A stretch of 64,000 nucleotides of DNA from Allium sativum (GCA_030737875.1 CM060922.1:324231956-324295955), one strand, 5' to 3'. Positions 45,950 to 58,976 are shown, numbered from the stretch's first letter. Numbers and translations are program-made. The notes: a model not told the origin generated them from the letters alone.

Positions 45950-46450
45950 GCCGAGGTCCTCCAACTTCTTATTCTTTTTATCCTTCAAGAAAATTTTCTA
46001 GCTTGAAGATGCCTCTAGAACTTCGTTCTTTCCTACCTCTGCCATAAGTTTCATCTCTACCAATGTCTCAAATGTATCCTTATGAGCACATGGCTAAGTG
46101 CTAATGCTTATAGGGGTTAGTTCAACACTTTTGCAAGCTTAAGGGTCTTTTGTGCAGGATGTTGACTAGCTCCAAACCAAATCTCGATAGCTCATTAAAT
46201 TGACTATTATACTCTTTGATCGATATCTCTCATCACTTAAGATTGATGAACCACTCTAACTGAGATCCTTCCTTCGCTTTGATTGAAACTTTCTCCCAAA
46301 TCTTCTTTCGAAACCATCCCAAACAAATTCTCCTAACTTCACCTTGAGCACATCCTATCATTATGGAGTCCCTCCTTTCAGCTAAAAGGTAGCAAGCTAG
46401 ATCCACTTCCCATCTCCTAACCTCATCAACCCAAAGATTTTCTCACAAGT
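45950..46450 (-). pseudogene. gag: gag remnant of element H
   Basis: Minus-strand translation in broken frames gives capsid-like words such as EYNSQFNELSRFGLEL and VRRWEVDLACYLL. These correspond to Gag segments that in D read [15 protein letters not shown] and [11 protein letters not shown]. Limits are approximate. Confidence 0.5.
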
Positions 46451-46756
46451 AGGGGTTCCAACCATGGTGTTTCTGCTTGCATATTAACTTAAGGCTCCAC
46501 GAGTGTCAGGACTGCAAGTACCTACTGAACCATACATGGATAGTGACGCTTGAAATGCTAGGGAGATCTGGGGCATCATTAAACTTATGCAAGAGAAAAG
46601 GTAAAGACTTAGATACGATTGGAAAGAATCAAAGGAAAGGAGTTTGGATTTGAGGGTTTTAAATAAAACCTTTATACTTTTCAAAATATTTTTCTTTTGC
46701 TTTTTTTTTCTTTAAAACAAATTTTAATTTTAAAATATGTTTTAGAAATTCTGAAA

Positions 46757-46774
46757 CCTTAGGATTTGATACTA
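46757..46774 (-). promoter_or_regulatory. Decayed primer binding site of element H
   Basis: Minus strand TAGTATCAAATCCTAAGG, three mismatches from TGGTATCAGAGC in the first 12 bases. It sits at the expected distance from the LTR end. Confidence 0.5.
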
Positions 46775-46778
46775 AAAG

Positions 46779-49135
46779 TGACCCAAGACCTTTAACCTAC
46801 ACCTATTGAGTCATATCAAATATTGTTGACCATTTGGGTATGCTGAAACGTATAAAGACTAATGTCACAAGATATAAAAATATGAACAATTTACAACGAT
46901 AACATTTATCAGAATTAAAAACATTACATAGAAATACCAAAATCTTAAATGTCTACATCTTAGTCTCAGAATACCAATATCAAAGTATATGCATAAAATA
47001 TACTCAAACAAATCGAACACAACTAAACCAAATAAAAGGATAAAGATGGAATAAATACATGAAGAAGAAATGGAGCTTGCAAACTATGATCAAAGTTGTC
47101 CAAACATCAGGCACTACTTTGTGAGCATAATGGGAGAAAAGTGAAAAGAGAATGGATCAGACATAAAAGTCCGGTGAATGAAATTTAACTACTAGAAAGT
47201 GAAGAACTACGAAATAACCGTCTTAAAAGATGTTTTAAGTGTTTAGTATTCATGCTTTAGTTAAGATGATTGGTTGCACTAAAGTTCTTGCAATAAAATT
47301 AACTAGTAGAAAGAGAAGAACTACTCTCTACCGTCAACCTATCATGGTAGTCGATGCCCATAACAAAAAAATTGAATCTACCCAAATAAGAATCTATAGA
47401 ACTAGCCACCCTAGCTATAGAGTCATTTATTTCCTGCTATAGAGTCATTTATAGCCACTTATTTCCTGCTATAGAGTCATTCGCGTATCTATTCAGATTG
47501 ACATCAATTTGTTAGCGCTAAGAACCGACAACGTCTTATTCCAGCACCGATGCTTGCATGCCTGATCATCGTGTAGACACACTATCTCCAATTCTTTCTC
47601 TACTGGGTCACTTACTTCCTTCGTCGACGTGCTTGTCCGTTCTCCGTTAGGATAGGCCCCCACACAAATATCTAGTTGAGCTCCCTACTTAACCCTTATG
47701 ACTGAGTTTCAAATTATGACCACTTATTTCCCGTGCCAACGTGCATGTTCATTCGTCGTTGAGACCGGCCCCCAAACTATGTTGTGCTAAACTATGGGTC
47801 GCTTATTTCTCGACCAACGAATAAACAGTTCGTTGTTCGAATGGACCCTAGCTGTGTGTAATTGTTACTATGGGTCACTTGTTTCCTGCCTCCGACGAAT
47901 ATCTAGTTTATTGTTAGGACGGGCCCCAACAATGCTTTTTTCTTTTATTACAATATTCTTAATATTTTTGGATTCTTTGCTTTTCTAACGATAATCATTG
48001 TCTATAAATTTCTATCTACCTATCATGAACTACTTATCATAATTATACTGTTATTTTTCGCTTTTTCTTTTATGATAACTAATGTTATAATTCTAATATA
48101 GGCATAAAAACTTGTCTCTTTAGTTCTATTATAACTTTTTATAATAGTTAACTCTCTTCTTTCAAATTTACATGAATAAAATCTATATTCAATCTTTTCT
48201 GATAATTCTGTATTTTCTATTTAAATCCGTATTATGTGAAACCTTTCTCGTTTCCTATTATTTCCGCATAAATTAAACAAAATTAATACTATTTTAAATC
48301 TAAAAGTTACATAGTTATTAACTACTTAATATATGTAAATGAAATGTAAATTAACAGTAAATCTAATGTACTTAATTGTAAATAAAACCGTAAATTACGG
48401 TGAACTAAACTGTAAACTAAAACTACTTTTAAGCCTATATATTTGATTTTTCTGATTCTAAAATGTAGAAACTATCCATTCACTTGTGGTTCTAAGCTGA
48501 CATATCTTAACCATCACTGATCCTCCTTCTGTAAAGTCTTCTAATATTTTAGTTTTTATCTTCTTCTACAAGAAACTATTTATTTTGCTTCAATCTCTAA
48601 AATTAAAAGGATAACTTGGGAATGGAGAAAGAAGATAATGTGTGAAATGAAAGGGTTAGCTTTGGCTCCTTTTTGTAGGTTTAGTTGAGGATCTTGGGCC
48701 ATTGGACCTATCCAGATCTAATCTTAGACTGCCATGTCATAGTTTTATTCCTAGTCTTTAGATCGACTTTTAAGTTCACATCTAGATCGACATTTAAGTT
48801 CACATCTAGCGTTAGATATATCGAACCTTCCAGATTAAATCATGGCCTCTATTTTAATTATGTTAAGCCTCTCAAAACCTCTTCACAAATAAACTTCATG
48901 TTCATTACATACTTGACCAATTTAAAGGCAAGTTATCACCCTTACTGATTGACCGTTGCATAGGACGGTTGACCACTACGGTCGACGCGCCCTAAGGCGA
49001 TCGACCTATGAGGCTTATAATCAAACTTCTTAATTTATGGCTTCTAAATTCTTTCATAACTTCTCTGTTTTAGCTTGGATTAAGATAAGTTATATATAAA
49101 AATTATCCGAGAAATCTACGCGGACTCAATGGTAA
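46779..49135 (-). mobile_element. Probable 5' LTR of element H
   Basis: Begins next to the decayed PBS and follows the plan of D's LTR. There is a 'gatcagacataaaagtc' block at 47,155, then repeated modules (47,400-47,950, with TTATTTCCTGCTATAGAGTC three times). Then comes a hairpin-rich GGTCGAC/GATCGACC patch (48,953-49,012) and 'aatctacgcggactc' near the outer end. The outer end is estimated, as no clear TGTAAC start remains. No gene inside. Confidence 0.4.
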
Positions 49136-51675
49136 AGCTTCCTTAGCCAAATTTGGTCATCTTTATAAGTTTACTTCTTTTCTAATTCATTTATTAATTA
49201 ATATTTTTATTCTTAAAATCTTGGAGAGCTACAGATTTTCCTTAAGAGGATTTGGTCGGCGTTGCTCGGTTGGCTTGGCCTTAAGAAGATTTGATTTGCT
49301 TAGACAAAGACTTTTAGGGGCTTCATGTTGATATGATAAGAATTTGGACTTAAAAGCCGAAAAGCACCTTGATTACCCAAACAGGTTTGCTTGGATTATG
49401 TTTGAACCAATCAAAGGACTTGACACTATTTCGGACTTGCCAAAGAATACAACTATTGGAATTTGAGTAGGGACTTAGAAGGGAAAGTAGTTGGATAGAT
49501 CAATCATCAAACTTGGATTTCGTGGACTTTTTCTCATTCAGAGCATGTGTTTCTTACAAAAAACATAATTTTAAAGGGTAATTGTTTACCTATGTCCGGA
49601 GCAAAATAACTTCAGCTAAACTTGGAGAATTCAAACAAGACAAATTGGAATCAAACGTAATGGAAGTACTTATAAGACATGAAAATGCAACTTGGAAAAT
49701 TTTGGATAAGACCGAGGTAGATGGTATGGACCAACATTTATCTACACCCTCTGGATCAACACCTATTTGTAGTTGTGTGTTGATAGGCCACATGATTCAT
49801 TGTGTAGGCTCACCACACCTCTGCATTGCACAAATGAAGTTTTATGTGATTTATGTTGTATATAACAATTATATGATTTTTTTTGATGATAACATGTGTG
49901 TGTGTGTATATATATATATTATAAATGTGTTTGCAATTGTACTATTCTACTACATCACATACATAAATAGATATTTGTATTTAAATAGGATACTATTGCA
50001 CAATAATTTAAATATTCAAATAGTATTTTATTTAAATATAAATATTTTATTTCAACATTTCAATAGTACAAACTTCACAACTCCACTATTGTACCGTTCC
50101 ACTGATATAATAAATTCAATTTCATATACATTTGTTCCTCACTATAGTTCACTCACACTATAATTCACTCGTTTCACTCTATTACATATTCACTCAGTTA
50201 CATTCACTCTTTCATGTAAACACATATGCACATATAATTGTGTGTGTGTGTGTGTATTTGTGGATATGCAAGCAAAATAGAGCAATCATGGCTGCTCAGT
50301 AAAGAATATTAATACAACATAGACAGAGGAGCATTTATGTGCAACATATCAATGAACAAGGGAAAGTGTAACAACACTTCTCAAAATTGTGTAGTCAATG
50401 AAGATAATGCATGAAGGTTAAATTGCATGGAGCATGACAAATGTACAAGAAAGCACACTTGCATGCACATGAATATGGTGCAGTAGCTAGCTTTTTCAAA
50501 GGATGTGCTACACCAATACAAATGGTTCAAGTGAGGCAACGTAGTGGACAAAGGGGAAATCACATGAGCAATGGAGTGCACAAGAGTGTGCAAAGTGGCA
50601 TGCACAATACTGGTCCAGGTCAAGCCTAATTCCGTAACTCGGCCAATGTAATACAACTGAACAAAACATTAGTGCATACCATGCATAGCAACAACAATTA
50701 AAGAATAACCAACACAAGAATGCAATCTGGCTAAAGAAATATTTGAATGGTCGAATTGGTAAAGAAAAGTGTTTTTTTTCTTTTAAACAATTCACTGGTT
50801 AAAATTTTTGGAAAAGATTAATTTTGCAAATATATTTTTTGGCAATTCATTCTCAAATCCAGCGGTGACAATATCACAATGACCAAAGCATTGAACAATA
50901 CAAATCAAGGCCAAAATATTTGGAATATATTATTGTTGAAATCATGTTGAAAGCATCTCAAGGCAATACAAGTTTCCAAGAATCATTTCATGCAAAATCG
51001 GCATGCAAGAATTAAGGCGAGAAATAAAATCAGCATGCATGAAATTGGGAAAGAGATTAAATTTGCAATCTTGGCAAATGTTAATTTGGCATGTATGAAT
51101 TCACATTTTTTAAAAGCTTCCAGAAAATTGCAAGTATAATTCATTGGCAAGAAATTCAATTTCAACACTAGATAACATCGCAGGATAATATCTGCATGTG
51201 TTATTTATGGTAAAAAAATTTTCATACAATAAAAGTTATACTCGGCAAAGATTTACTCTCCGAAAATCGGTAAGCAGTTTATTCCTAAATTCACCGATCG
51301 AAAAATGAAGAAAGAATTTAATTTTGCATGGACTGGTTCATATATGGAATGAACAAAAATTCCTAAATCTTGGCAAATAATTTTTCGATAAGAATTTTTT
51401 TTGTCAAACCATATCTACCATACATGCACCAGTAATTGCTAGGCATTAATGTAATTTATTATTGCCAAATTATGTTTCCAATATGCACAGCATGCATGAA
51501 GAAGTGAAGGAATTATTCTTATCAATATTTCAAATGAATGCTCATAGTAAAGGAAAGTAATATCAGTAGCATGCAAGAAAAATAGGAAGAATTTATTGTG
51601 AATTTTTCTTGGCAAATGATATTTTCGATAAGAAGACATTTCAAATTTGTTTCCAGGTTTAATGAAACCATCATT
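49136..51675. other. Unassigned AT-rich DNA
   Basis: No gene or named repeat is recognised. There is a TG/TA microsatellite at 49,893-49,920 and (TG)n at 50,239-50,256. GCATGCA words are frequent from 50,455 to 51,560. The longest open frame is 193 codons on the plus strand (49,582-50,163). Its first 90 residues are of normal composition, the rest is I/Y/N-rich AT translation, and I do not recognise it. Confidence 0.5.
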
Positions 51676-51893
51676 GTAACAACCCAAATTCCGATAGACC
51701 GATTTTTTTTCAAAAGTCCCAATCTATCGAAGCTCAAGTCGACTTGTCTGGTATCCTGCAGAAAAGACAGAGATAATAAATATATCAGAGCTCAGAAAAT
51801 ATCCCACAACAGAATGGATAAAATATAATATAATCAAATATAGCCTTACCGATGCAATAATACTGCCTAACCAGTATCCAAAGGTATCCTATC
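51676..51893. mobile_element. LTR-end fragment into which element D inserted
   Basis: Starts TGTAACAACCCAAATTCC, an LTR terminus, and its next 150 bp resemble D's LTR loosely ('acaacagaatggataaaatataatat'). It is cut at 51,893 by D's LTR. The five bases before D are CTATC. Confidence 0.4.
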
Positions 51894-54550
51894 TGTGACG
51901 GCCCGCCTCGCACCAACTGACATTTACTCCAAAAGTGCGCTATACACATATCCAGTTAGCATGGGACGGTCGTCAGAAGAAAAGAAAGAAGACGAAGAAT
52001 CAACAGAGAACCTGTAGAATGTCTCACAGCGCATGGAACAAAATATAATAACAACATACTTGACATAAAATAGGTGAGACAGTGCATGAGCTGAAAATAA
52101 ACTAACATAGCAGCGGAAAATCCAAGTACAGCTTATGATCCAAAGCCAACATTATTACAACTTTTCAAACTGTCTCTAAAAGCAAAAGCAAGATAAAGGA
52201 GGTACACTACTGATGCCCAAGTAGCGACCACCAACGACACAGGGAGAATATCTATGTATCATACGTAGAAGCCTCCTGCTCGCCTCCGAATCAGCTACAC
52301 GCGCATCACCAGCTAACCTGTCTCTAGTCTACTCGTGTGAGCACCCAGAGTAATAAGAAGAGACATAAAACTCTGGGTCAGACAAAAAGTCTGGTATTAG
52401 CGATAAGCATCTAAATAGAACAATAACAGGTATACTAAACCATACCTGAACCTGGACCTGCAACCAAAGAGTTAGCACTATATACTGTACATACTCTAAG
52501 GTGTCACTAACACATGGTGTGAATAGTATGGCGGTGGGGGTGTGCATGTCATAGTGATGGAAAACAATCAAGCATAGCAACCATCCTCACATCTCTCGCT
52601 TAAGTGCGTAAAGCATACGATATTCACCACTTCGATCACCTCAATACTTTGCTATGATCACCTTACCCCATGAAGTCATAAATGGCTTCACTGCACTGAT
52701 ACATAGCCACTAATCCTTCGCTATGTCCACTTGTCCCATGGAGTTATTCACCCCATCTGCGTTGGCTCATAGCCTTACCAATCCTTTACTATGTCCACTT
52801 GCCCCATGGGGTTGTTCGCCCCATCTGCGCTGGCTCATAGTCTTACTACGATCACTTTGCCCCTCGAGTCATAATGACTCTACTGCACTGATAACGTAGT
52901 CTTGCTACCATTACCTTGCCCCTCGAGTCATAGTCACTCTACTGCACTGATAAGTAGCCCAACATTCATTTTCAGTGGTGAATCGAAGTTATGAACGTCG
53001 ACAACCCTTGGCACACATCCCGCAGCAAAGCCCAACCATGAAGTGAACTCATTGGTTCCCAACTGGATCCTGAGCTCTAACTTGCCATTTGGACTACCAT
53101 TGCATCTCGGGTTATTAGTCATCACCGGGTCGGTTCGGATCTCCCCCTAACCATCGGATCAGTTCGGGTCCCCAGCACAAGCCTTCCCCTCTGCTCCGGA
53201 TCGGATCGGGTTCTCCAGCACGCCACGGTTTAGATCGTCGTCGTCATCATCGGATCGGGTCGGTTCTCCAAGTCCATCTCCATCCATGGGTTCGGGTCGG
53301 AGCTGCTGGCGGAGTCGTGGACCATCTTCGGATCGTGCTCCATGCTCCACGGTTCGGATCGTGCAAGCGGATCGGGTGCTCCAGTACGTGACGCGGTTCG
53401 GGTTCGAGCTCCTTCCACCATCAGGTCGTGATCTCCGATCCGGATCATTGCAAATACCCACGAATCGGTTCGGGTCGGGTAAGGGAAGTGGTTCGGATCG
53501 GGTCCTTTCCTCTGTTCTGATCCGGATCGGCCAATTTCCTGCACTTTCTCCAGCAAGCAGTTTACGCCACTCGACGGCGTTTTCGACCATTCCAACTATT
53601 CTAATCAATCACAAAGCATACCATACAGTCATAACAACATGTATAATCAACCACAAACACCAAAACAACAATATGATAAGCTAAAATGGATCAAACATAG
53701 CCAAAACCCCATATTTTCCCTTAAGCATGTTTAGGTGAAACTAATGATATGATTAGCAAAACTTAACCAAACTAACCCAAATTCATGCCAGAGGTCTAAA
53801 ACATCATTTCAAATTTTATGAATATTTTCCAGAATTTATTAGTGCATAAATTCGCTAATCTTCACTAATTACCCTTAATTAACCGTAATTAGTGCAAAAC
53901 TATGCAAATCACTCACCTTAGCCACAAATAAAACCTCAAACTGAAATGATTCTCTGTTTGGGCATGAACATCAATGCTAAACAGCAGCTCAAATCTTGAT
54001 TTGGTGAAGATCTCCCTTGATTTAATGTTGCTAAGCTTAATCCTTGATTAGAAGGTGATTTGGAGGTGATTTAGAGGTTGGAGGCCATTTTTAGGGTTTC
54101 TAAGAGGTAAGTGGAGGCTAGAAAACTGAAATGAAATGAAACCCTAACTCATTTCAGCCTCCCCATAACCCTAATCCTGAAATGGGTTATGGGCTCACTC
54201 ACTAATCACCCTTTTTGGCCCGGTTAAGCAGTTTTTCACCTTCCAAACCTTATTTCAGCCATATCTCCCAAAAGGTAAGTCCGTTTCTCACATGTGACCA
54301 CTCTACGGAAAGGTAAACAATCAAACGAATTAATGGAGGTGGTTTCAGGTCAAAATTCCTTTCCATTCAAAAGTTATGGCCGAAACAAGATCAGCTAGGG
54401 GCAAAACGGTCATTTAAAAATCGGCAAAAATCATGAACATGGGAAATGACTCTAATGGTTGTTTCCCAAAGTTACATGACCATAGGACTTCACATGGGAA
54501 AGAAATAAATATTCTACGATCCTCCGATGCGTAGAATGCGGGTTGTTACA
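51894..54550 (-). repeat. 3' LTR of element D (2,657 bp)
   Basis: Direct copy of 59,270-61,926. It contains about five degenerate tandem units (52,640-52,965) and a strongly CpG-rich block (53,130-53,560). No gene inside: the 149- and 132-codon frames over the CpG-rich block overlap on opposite strands and translate GGATCGG repeats. Confidence 0.93.
52640..52965. repeat. Five tandem modules in D's LTR
   Basis: Units of about 55-71 bp of the form 'ctatgtccacttgccccatgg...ctgcactgata..tagtcttac', becoming shorter to the right. The same set is in the other LTR at 60,010-60,335. Confidence 0.7.
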
Positions 54551-54565
54551 TTCTCCCCCCTTAAG
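54551..54565 (-). promoter_or_regulatory. Polypurine tract of element D
   Basis: Minus strand AAGGGGGGAGAA immediately before the LTR start TGTAACAACCC. The same tract is next to the right LTR at 61,927-61,941, where it belongs to E. Confidence 0.88.
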
Positions 54566-54706
54566 AAATTTCGTCTCCCAAATTCCCTAACCAAAACACA
54601 CAAAGGGTCCCGCATGCCTATCAGTCATAAAACAACAATCAAACATGCCAAACATGCAAAACAAGTCTATCCTAGCATGCAGAATAACTAAATCGTAAAG
54701 TAAATC

Positions 54707-55456
54707 TTACCAAGCAAAGAGTTCTGGATACGTCTTCCTAATGCTCTCCTCTGTCTCCCAAGTACTGTCATTCTCATTCTCGCCCCAATGAACCTTAACT
54801 AGCTTCACCGCCTTCCTTCGAAGTTGCTTCGTATCGTTCTCGACAATACGAATCGGCTTGCGGATCCCAACCGCCTCGGGTTCCACTTCGAAGTCCTCTA
54901 ACTGATTAGGTGAAATAGTCATATCTGGGTCGTGCACGAACTTCCATAGTTGGGAAACATGAAATACGTTGTGAACTCCCGCCATCTTTTCTGGTAAGTC
55001 AACTCTATATGCCAAATTCCCAACTAGTTTAAGAACTGGGAATGGGCCAACAAATCTTGGTGCCAACTTGCCTCTCCTGCCAAATCGTATCACGCTCTTC
55101 AACGGAGAAATCTTGATAAACACCAAGTCACCAACGGAGAATTTTAAGTCTCTTCTCCTCTTATCAGCATAACTCTTCTGCCTATCTTGGACAGCCTTCA
55201 TTCGTTGTTGAATGATCTTAATATTGTCTGAGGTTTCTCTTACCACATCTGGTCCAAGCATAAACTTCTCACCGGTCTCTATCCAGCATGATGGTGAGTT
55301 GCACGGTCTTCCGTACAAAGCTTCATATGGAGCCATACCGATACTGGATTGGTAGCTATTATTATATGCAAACTCTACTAGATGCAAATGGTCATCCCAT
55401 GATCTACCAAAATCCAATATACAAGCTCTTAAGAGATCTTCCAATATACGATTCAC
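54707..55456 (-). CDS. pol: Integrase C-terminus and chromodomain, element D (fragment)
   Basis: Open for 249 codons. The start is simply the first Met after an in-frame stop at 55,478, not a native start. Residues 1-60 (NRILEDLL, WDDHLHLVEFAYNNSYQSSIGMAPYEALYGR) are the end of the integrase core. About 95-150 (SVGDLVFIKISPLKSVIRFGRRGKLAPRFVGPF) is the C-terminal barrel. The last 85 (VFHVSQLWKF..., then LVKVHWGENENDSTWETEESIRKTYPELF) have the chromodomain-like form that guides chromoviruses to marked chromatin. It ends 156 bp before the LTR, normal for this family. Confidence 0.88.
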   Translation of the reverse strand: MNRILEDLLRACILDFGRSWDDHLHLVEFAYNNSYQSSIGMAPYEALYGRPCNSPSCWIETGEKFMLGPDVVRETSDNIKIIQQRMKAVQDRQKSYADKRRRDLKFSVGDLVFIKISPLKSVIRFGRRGKLAPRFVGPFPVLKLVGNLAYRVDLPEKMAGVHNVFHVSQLWKFVHDPDMTISPNQLEDFEVEPEAVGIRKPIRIVENDTKQLRRKAVKLVKVHWGENENDSTWETEESIRKTYPELFAW

Positions 55457-55477
55457 CCTCTCTGTCTGACCGTCGGT

Positions 55478-57142
55478 CTAAGAATGATATGCGGTACTGA
55501 GATGTAATTCTGACCCTAGAGCCTCTTGTAAGCTCTTCCAAAACCCACTAGTAAACAACAGGTCTCGGTCACTCACAATGCTTTTAGGTACTCCATGAAA
55601 TCTCACTACCCACTTCATATACAATTCTGCTAACTTAGCTGCCATTCTGGTCGATTTGACTGGTATAAATCTTGCACTCTTGGTCAATCGATCCACAATT
55701 ACCCAAATGCTATCATATCCCGATCTAGTCCTTAGTAAACCATCGATAAAATCCATCGAAACTTGCTCCCATTTCCATTCGCTAATTTCTAATGGTTGCA
55801 ACAATCCACTAGGCTTCTTTTGCTCGACTTTAACTAGCTGGCAATTCATGCATTTGGATATAAACTTCCCAACGTCTCTTTTCATCCCTTCCCAGTAGTA
55901 AGTCTGTCTCATGTCTCGATACATCTTATCACCACCGGGGTGTATAGTCAGTTTTGAGTGATGACATTCTCTAAGCACTTCATCTCTCAAACCATTCACG
56001 TTGGGTACAACTAGTCTTCCATTCTTTCTAAGCCATCCACCTCGATCAAGCCCATACTTATTCATCTCCTTATCGATACCCATCTCTAACTTGGAGATGA
56101 TTTCCAATAGGTTAGGATCGTCCCTCTGACTAGAGCCAATCCGCTCAATCAAAGTGGGTCTGATCGTCAAACTTGCTAACATTTCTGGATCCAATTCGCA
56201 CTTTGGTCTGAAATCATACCCAGCGATGTACTCCAGTTGCTTCCATTCAAGAAACATAGCCCCTAAACTGGCATGTCTTCTACTCAATGCATCAGCCACC
56301 GCATTGCCCTTCCCAGGTGTATATGCGATATCAAAATCATACGAAGCCAAGAACTCTAACCATCTCTGCTGATTCAGATCTTTTTGAGAGAAGAGATACT
56401 TTAATGATTCATGATCGGTAAACAATTCAAATCTCTCTCCCAAGAGATAATGTCTCCACATCTTCAGCGCAAACACAATCGCTGCTAGTTCCAAATCATG
56501 GGTAGGGTTCATTTTCTCGTGTGTCTTTAGTTGCCGACTAACATAAGCTACAACACTACCTCCTTGCATCAATACAACACCTAGTCCGGTACCACAAGCA
56601 TCCGTGTATATCGTCATTTCTTCATTCCCTTTAGGAATGACTAGCACTGGCGCACGCGTCAACTTTTCTTTTAGACTCTTGAATGCATTCTCACTCACTC
56701 CGTCCCACACGAAGGCCTGATTCTTCTTAGTCAACTGAGTCAACGGTGCTTCTATCTTGGAGAAGTCCTGGATAAACTTACGATAATACCCAACTAACCC
56801 CAAGAAACTTCTTACATCTGTTGCATTCTTGGGCGTAGGCCAATCCTGTACCGTAGCCACCTTCGCAGGATCCACGGTAATACCATTCTCTGAAACAACA
56901 TGGCCCAAGAATCTCACTTCCCTTCTCCAGAAGTGACACTTAGAGAATTTCGCTTTCAATTGGTGTTTCCTCAACACCTCCATCACTATCCTCAAGGGTC
57001 CCTTGTGTTCCTCCTCTGTCCTTGAGTAAACAAGGATGTCGTCTACGAACACAAGAACAAACTTATTTAACTGATCTCTGAATACTCGATTCATAAGATC
57101 TATGCTGGTGCATTGGTCAACCCAAATGGCATGACCAACCAC
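55478..57142 (-). CDS. pol: RT (C-part), RNase H and integrase of element D (fragment)
   Basis: Open for 554 codons, the longest frame in the window. Its first 14 residues are out-of-frame translation of the [10 protein letters not shown] region; true pol begins at DLMNRVF. In order: RT palm with [10 protein letters not shown] (about 30-40), thumb/connection to about 120, RNase H with [33 protein letters not shown] and [10 protein letters not shown] (170-290). Then follow the zinc H2C2 domain ([13 protein letters not shown]...CMNCQLVK, about 400-445) and the integrase core with VSMDFIDGL and SIVSDRD. It stops at 55,478, where the family has a Gln codon before TDGQTERVN. Confidence 0.9.
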   Translation of the reverse strand: MVGHAIWVDQCTSIDLMNRVFRDQLNKFVLVFVDDILVYSRTEEEHKGPLRIVMEVLRKHQLKAKFSKCHFWRREVRFLGHVVSENGITVDPAKVATVQDWPTPKNATDVRSFLGLVGYYRKFIQDFSKIEAPLTQLTKKNQAFVWDGVSENAFKSLKEKLTRAPVLVIPKGNEEMTIYTDACGTGLGVVLMQGGSVVAYVSRQLKTHEKMNPTHDLELAAIVFALKMWRHYLLGERFELFTDHESLKYLFSQKDLNQQRWLEFLASYDFDIAYTPGKGNAVADALSRRHASLGAMFLEWKQLEYIAGYDFRPKCELDPEMLASLTIRPTLIERIGSSQRDDPNLLEIISKLEMGIDKEMNKYGLDRGGWLRKNGRLVVPNVNGLRDEVLRECHHSKLTIHPGGDKMYRDMRQTYYWEGMKRDVGKFISKCMNCQLVKVEQKKPSGLLQPLEISEWKWEQVSMDFIDGLLRTRSGYDSIWVIVDRLTKSARFIPVKSTRMAAKLAELYMKWVVRFHGVPKSIVSDRDLLFTSGFWKSLQEALGSELHLSTAYHS

Positions 57143-57231
57143 TCATAGAATCCAGACGACGTCCTAAATGCCGTTTTCGAAACATTCTCATCTGCTACTC
57201 GGAGCTGATGAAATCCTGTCGCGAGGTCCAA

Positions 57232-57651
57232 CTAGGAGAACACTCTTGCTCCTTCTAGTTGATCAAACAAATCATCTATCCGCGGTAGAGGATACTTATT
57301 CTTCCTCGTCACCTTATTCAACTCGCGATAGTCCACACACAAACGAAGGGAACCATCTGCCTTAGTGGCAAACACAACTGGTGCTCCCCACTCGGAGACA
57401 CTTCTTCTAATAAACCCCTTCTTCAAAAGATTGCCGACTTGCACCCCAAGCTCTCGCTGCTTCCTTGGTGCCATACGACGAAGTGGCATCACTATAGGTC
57501 TGGCATCTTTCACTAAATCAATACGAAACTCAATCTCTCGGGGTGGTGGAAGCCCGGTCACCTCCTCGAAGACGTCCGGATACTGGCCAACCACGGGCAC
57601 ATCTGACAACTCATCATGCGGGATGTCGAGGGAATTTATAAAACTAGTCAT
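57232..57651 (-). CDS. pol: Protease-RT linker and RT N-terminus of element D (fragment)
   Basis: 139 codons. [27 protein letters not shown] is the linker motif before [58 protein letters not shown] is RT motif 1-2. It ends at a TAG (57,232-57,234) directly after GARVFS, just before the first catalytic Asp (LDLATGF). The same stop is in E. The start Met is internal; in E the frame is open from the protease into this part. Confidence 0.88.
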   Translation of the reverse strand: MTSFINSLDIPHDELSDVPVVGQYPDVFEEVTGLPPPREIEFRIDLVKDARPIVMPLRRMAPRKQRELGVQVGNLLKKGFIRRSVSEWGAPVVFATKADGSLRLCVDYRELNKVTRKNKYPLPRIDDLFDQLEGARVFS

Positions 57652-57665
57652 TACCCCATCACTAG

Positions 57666-58976
57666 TTAGACTACAAACACTACCCTCCGCCCATCATCCG
57701 CCCTAACTGTCACCAAAAAGGCCACACAGTCTACCACCACCCCGTATCTTTGGAGCCAATCGACCCCCAATATAATGCCATACCCAATAAAGCCCAAAAC
57801 AAAGCAATCACAAACAAACATACATCCATAACTCGATAAGACCAAATTTCGGCAAATCATACTAAGGTTAGTCGAACCACCAATCGGGTTCGTCACAACC
57901 AACGGTCTATCGACTATCTCGAGTTCCAGTCCCAACCTATCCACCAGGTCACTAGATATGAAGGAACGGAAAGCCCCAGTATCAAACAAAACTCGAACTG
58001 GTACATCATAAATAGAAAGCATACCATGAATGACGACGTTCTTTCCTTTCTCCGCCGCAGTTGGGGCATTCGACGAAGAAGGAACAACATCAATAGCATA
58101 TGCTTTCATAATTTGCTTCTCTTTAGGAGGTTGTGGACACTTATCCTTGAAATGTCCCACTTGGCCACAGCTGAAGCACTTCTTATCCGCTGGCTTGGCC
58201 CGACAATCTTTGGCGTAATGGCCCTTCTTACCACAGCTGAAGCACTCAACATCTTTCTTTCTCTTTTTCTGACCATCCTTAGATTTGTTCTGCTTCCTCT
58301 TATTCTGAGAGTTATCCTTGCCTCCACCGCCTGCTTGCGGCTTCGGACCTTCTGCAGATGCAACCTCAGTCTTTGGCTTAGGGTAAAGACTTTCTGACCT
58401 CAAAGCTTTCCCCACAATCGATTCAAAAGTCTCATCGATCTGGTTGATAAGCCTTACCCCCAAGTATCCATCCAACCCAGTAATGAACTTCTTATTCTTC
58501 TTCTCAGGAGTATCGATAAGAAATAGTCCATACTTTGACAAAGTGTCGAACTCAGCAATATAGTCAGAGACTGCCCTACCGTTCTGCTTGGGTTCCAAGA
58601 ATCTCTTAAACAACACTGACTTCTGGGCAGCTGGAATGAACTTCTCGCTAAAGGGAGCCTTGAACTGATCCCAAGTAACTTGATCTTCTAGAGTAGCTGT
58701 TCTAATGGCATTCCACCAATTCATCGCTCGCCGTTGCAGCTGACGAGATGCTAGCCTTCTCTTCATCGCATCCTCAATACCCAAGTCATCGAAGATACGA
58801 TCACAGCTATCCAACCAATCCTGAACATCTGTGCCCGACTCCGTTCCATGGAACGACTTCCCACCAAGGTTAGTGTAATCCTTGCACAACTTGGCGAAAT
58901 CGACCCTAAGCGCCTGCACTACTGGACCACCACCATTTCCGGGATTGGGAACTGCTCCATGAACATCCCTAAGCAT
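57666..58976 (-). CDS. gag-pro: Gag and protease of element D (436 codons)
   Basis: The original start is probably Met at 59,064, 30 codons upstream in another frame (MSRDTMGAGRG...), lost by a frameshift near 58,975. The capsid core is at about 30-190 ([43 protein letters not shown]). Two zinc knuckles, [14 protein letters not shown] and [14 protein letters not shown], are at about 245-285. The aspartic protease has [13 protein letters not shown] (DTG active site) and [12 protein letters not shown]. Gag makes the particle; the protease cleaves the polyprotein. The end is caused by a one-base loss near 57,675; E retains the open frame there. Confidence 0.9.
   Translation of the reverse strand: MLRDVHGAVPNPGNGGGPVVQALRVDFAKLCKDYTNLGGKSFHGTESGTDVQDWLDSCDRIFDDLGIEDAMKRRLASRQLQRRAMNWWNAIRTATLEDQVTWDQFKAPFSEKFIPAAQKSVLFKRFLEPKQNGRAVSDYIAEFDTLSKYGLFLIDTPEKKNKKFITGLDGYLGVRLINQIDETFESIVGKALRSESLYPKPKTEVASAEGPKPQAGGGGKDNSQNKRKQNKSKDGQKKRKKDVECFSCGKKGHYAKDCRAKPADKKCFSCGQVGHFKDKCPQPPKEKQIMKAYAIDVVPSSSNAPTAAEKGKNVVIHGMLSIYDVPVRVLFDTGAFRSFISSDLVDRLGLELEIVDRPLVVTNPIGGSTNLSMICRNLVLSSYGCMFVCDCFVLGFIGYGIILGVDWLQRYGVVVDCVAFLVTVRADDGRRVVFVV

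Larger units (their letters stand above)
42925..46778 (-). mobile_element. Element H: old chromovirus, internal region
   Basis: On the minus strand, from right to left: gag-like sequence (45,950-46,450), a protease trace near 45,430, RT, RNase H and integrase, all broken. It is more decayed than F. Its integrase is split by G, with a last scrap at 35,584-35,691. Confidence 0.75.

Noticed and set aside
53159..53684. Overlapping 149-, 121- and 132-codon frames in D's LTR (and copies at 60,465-61,060)
   Set aside because: They lie on both strands over a CpG-rich repeat block within an LTR, and composition explains them.
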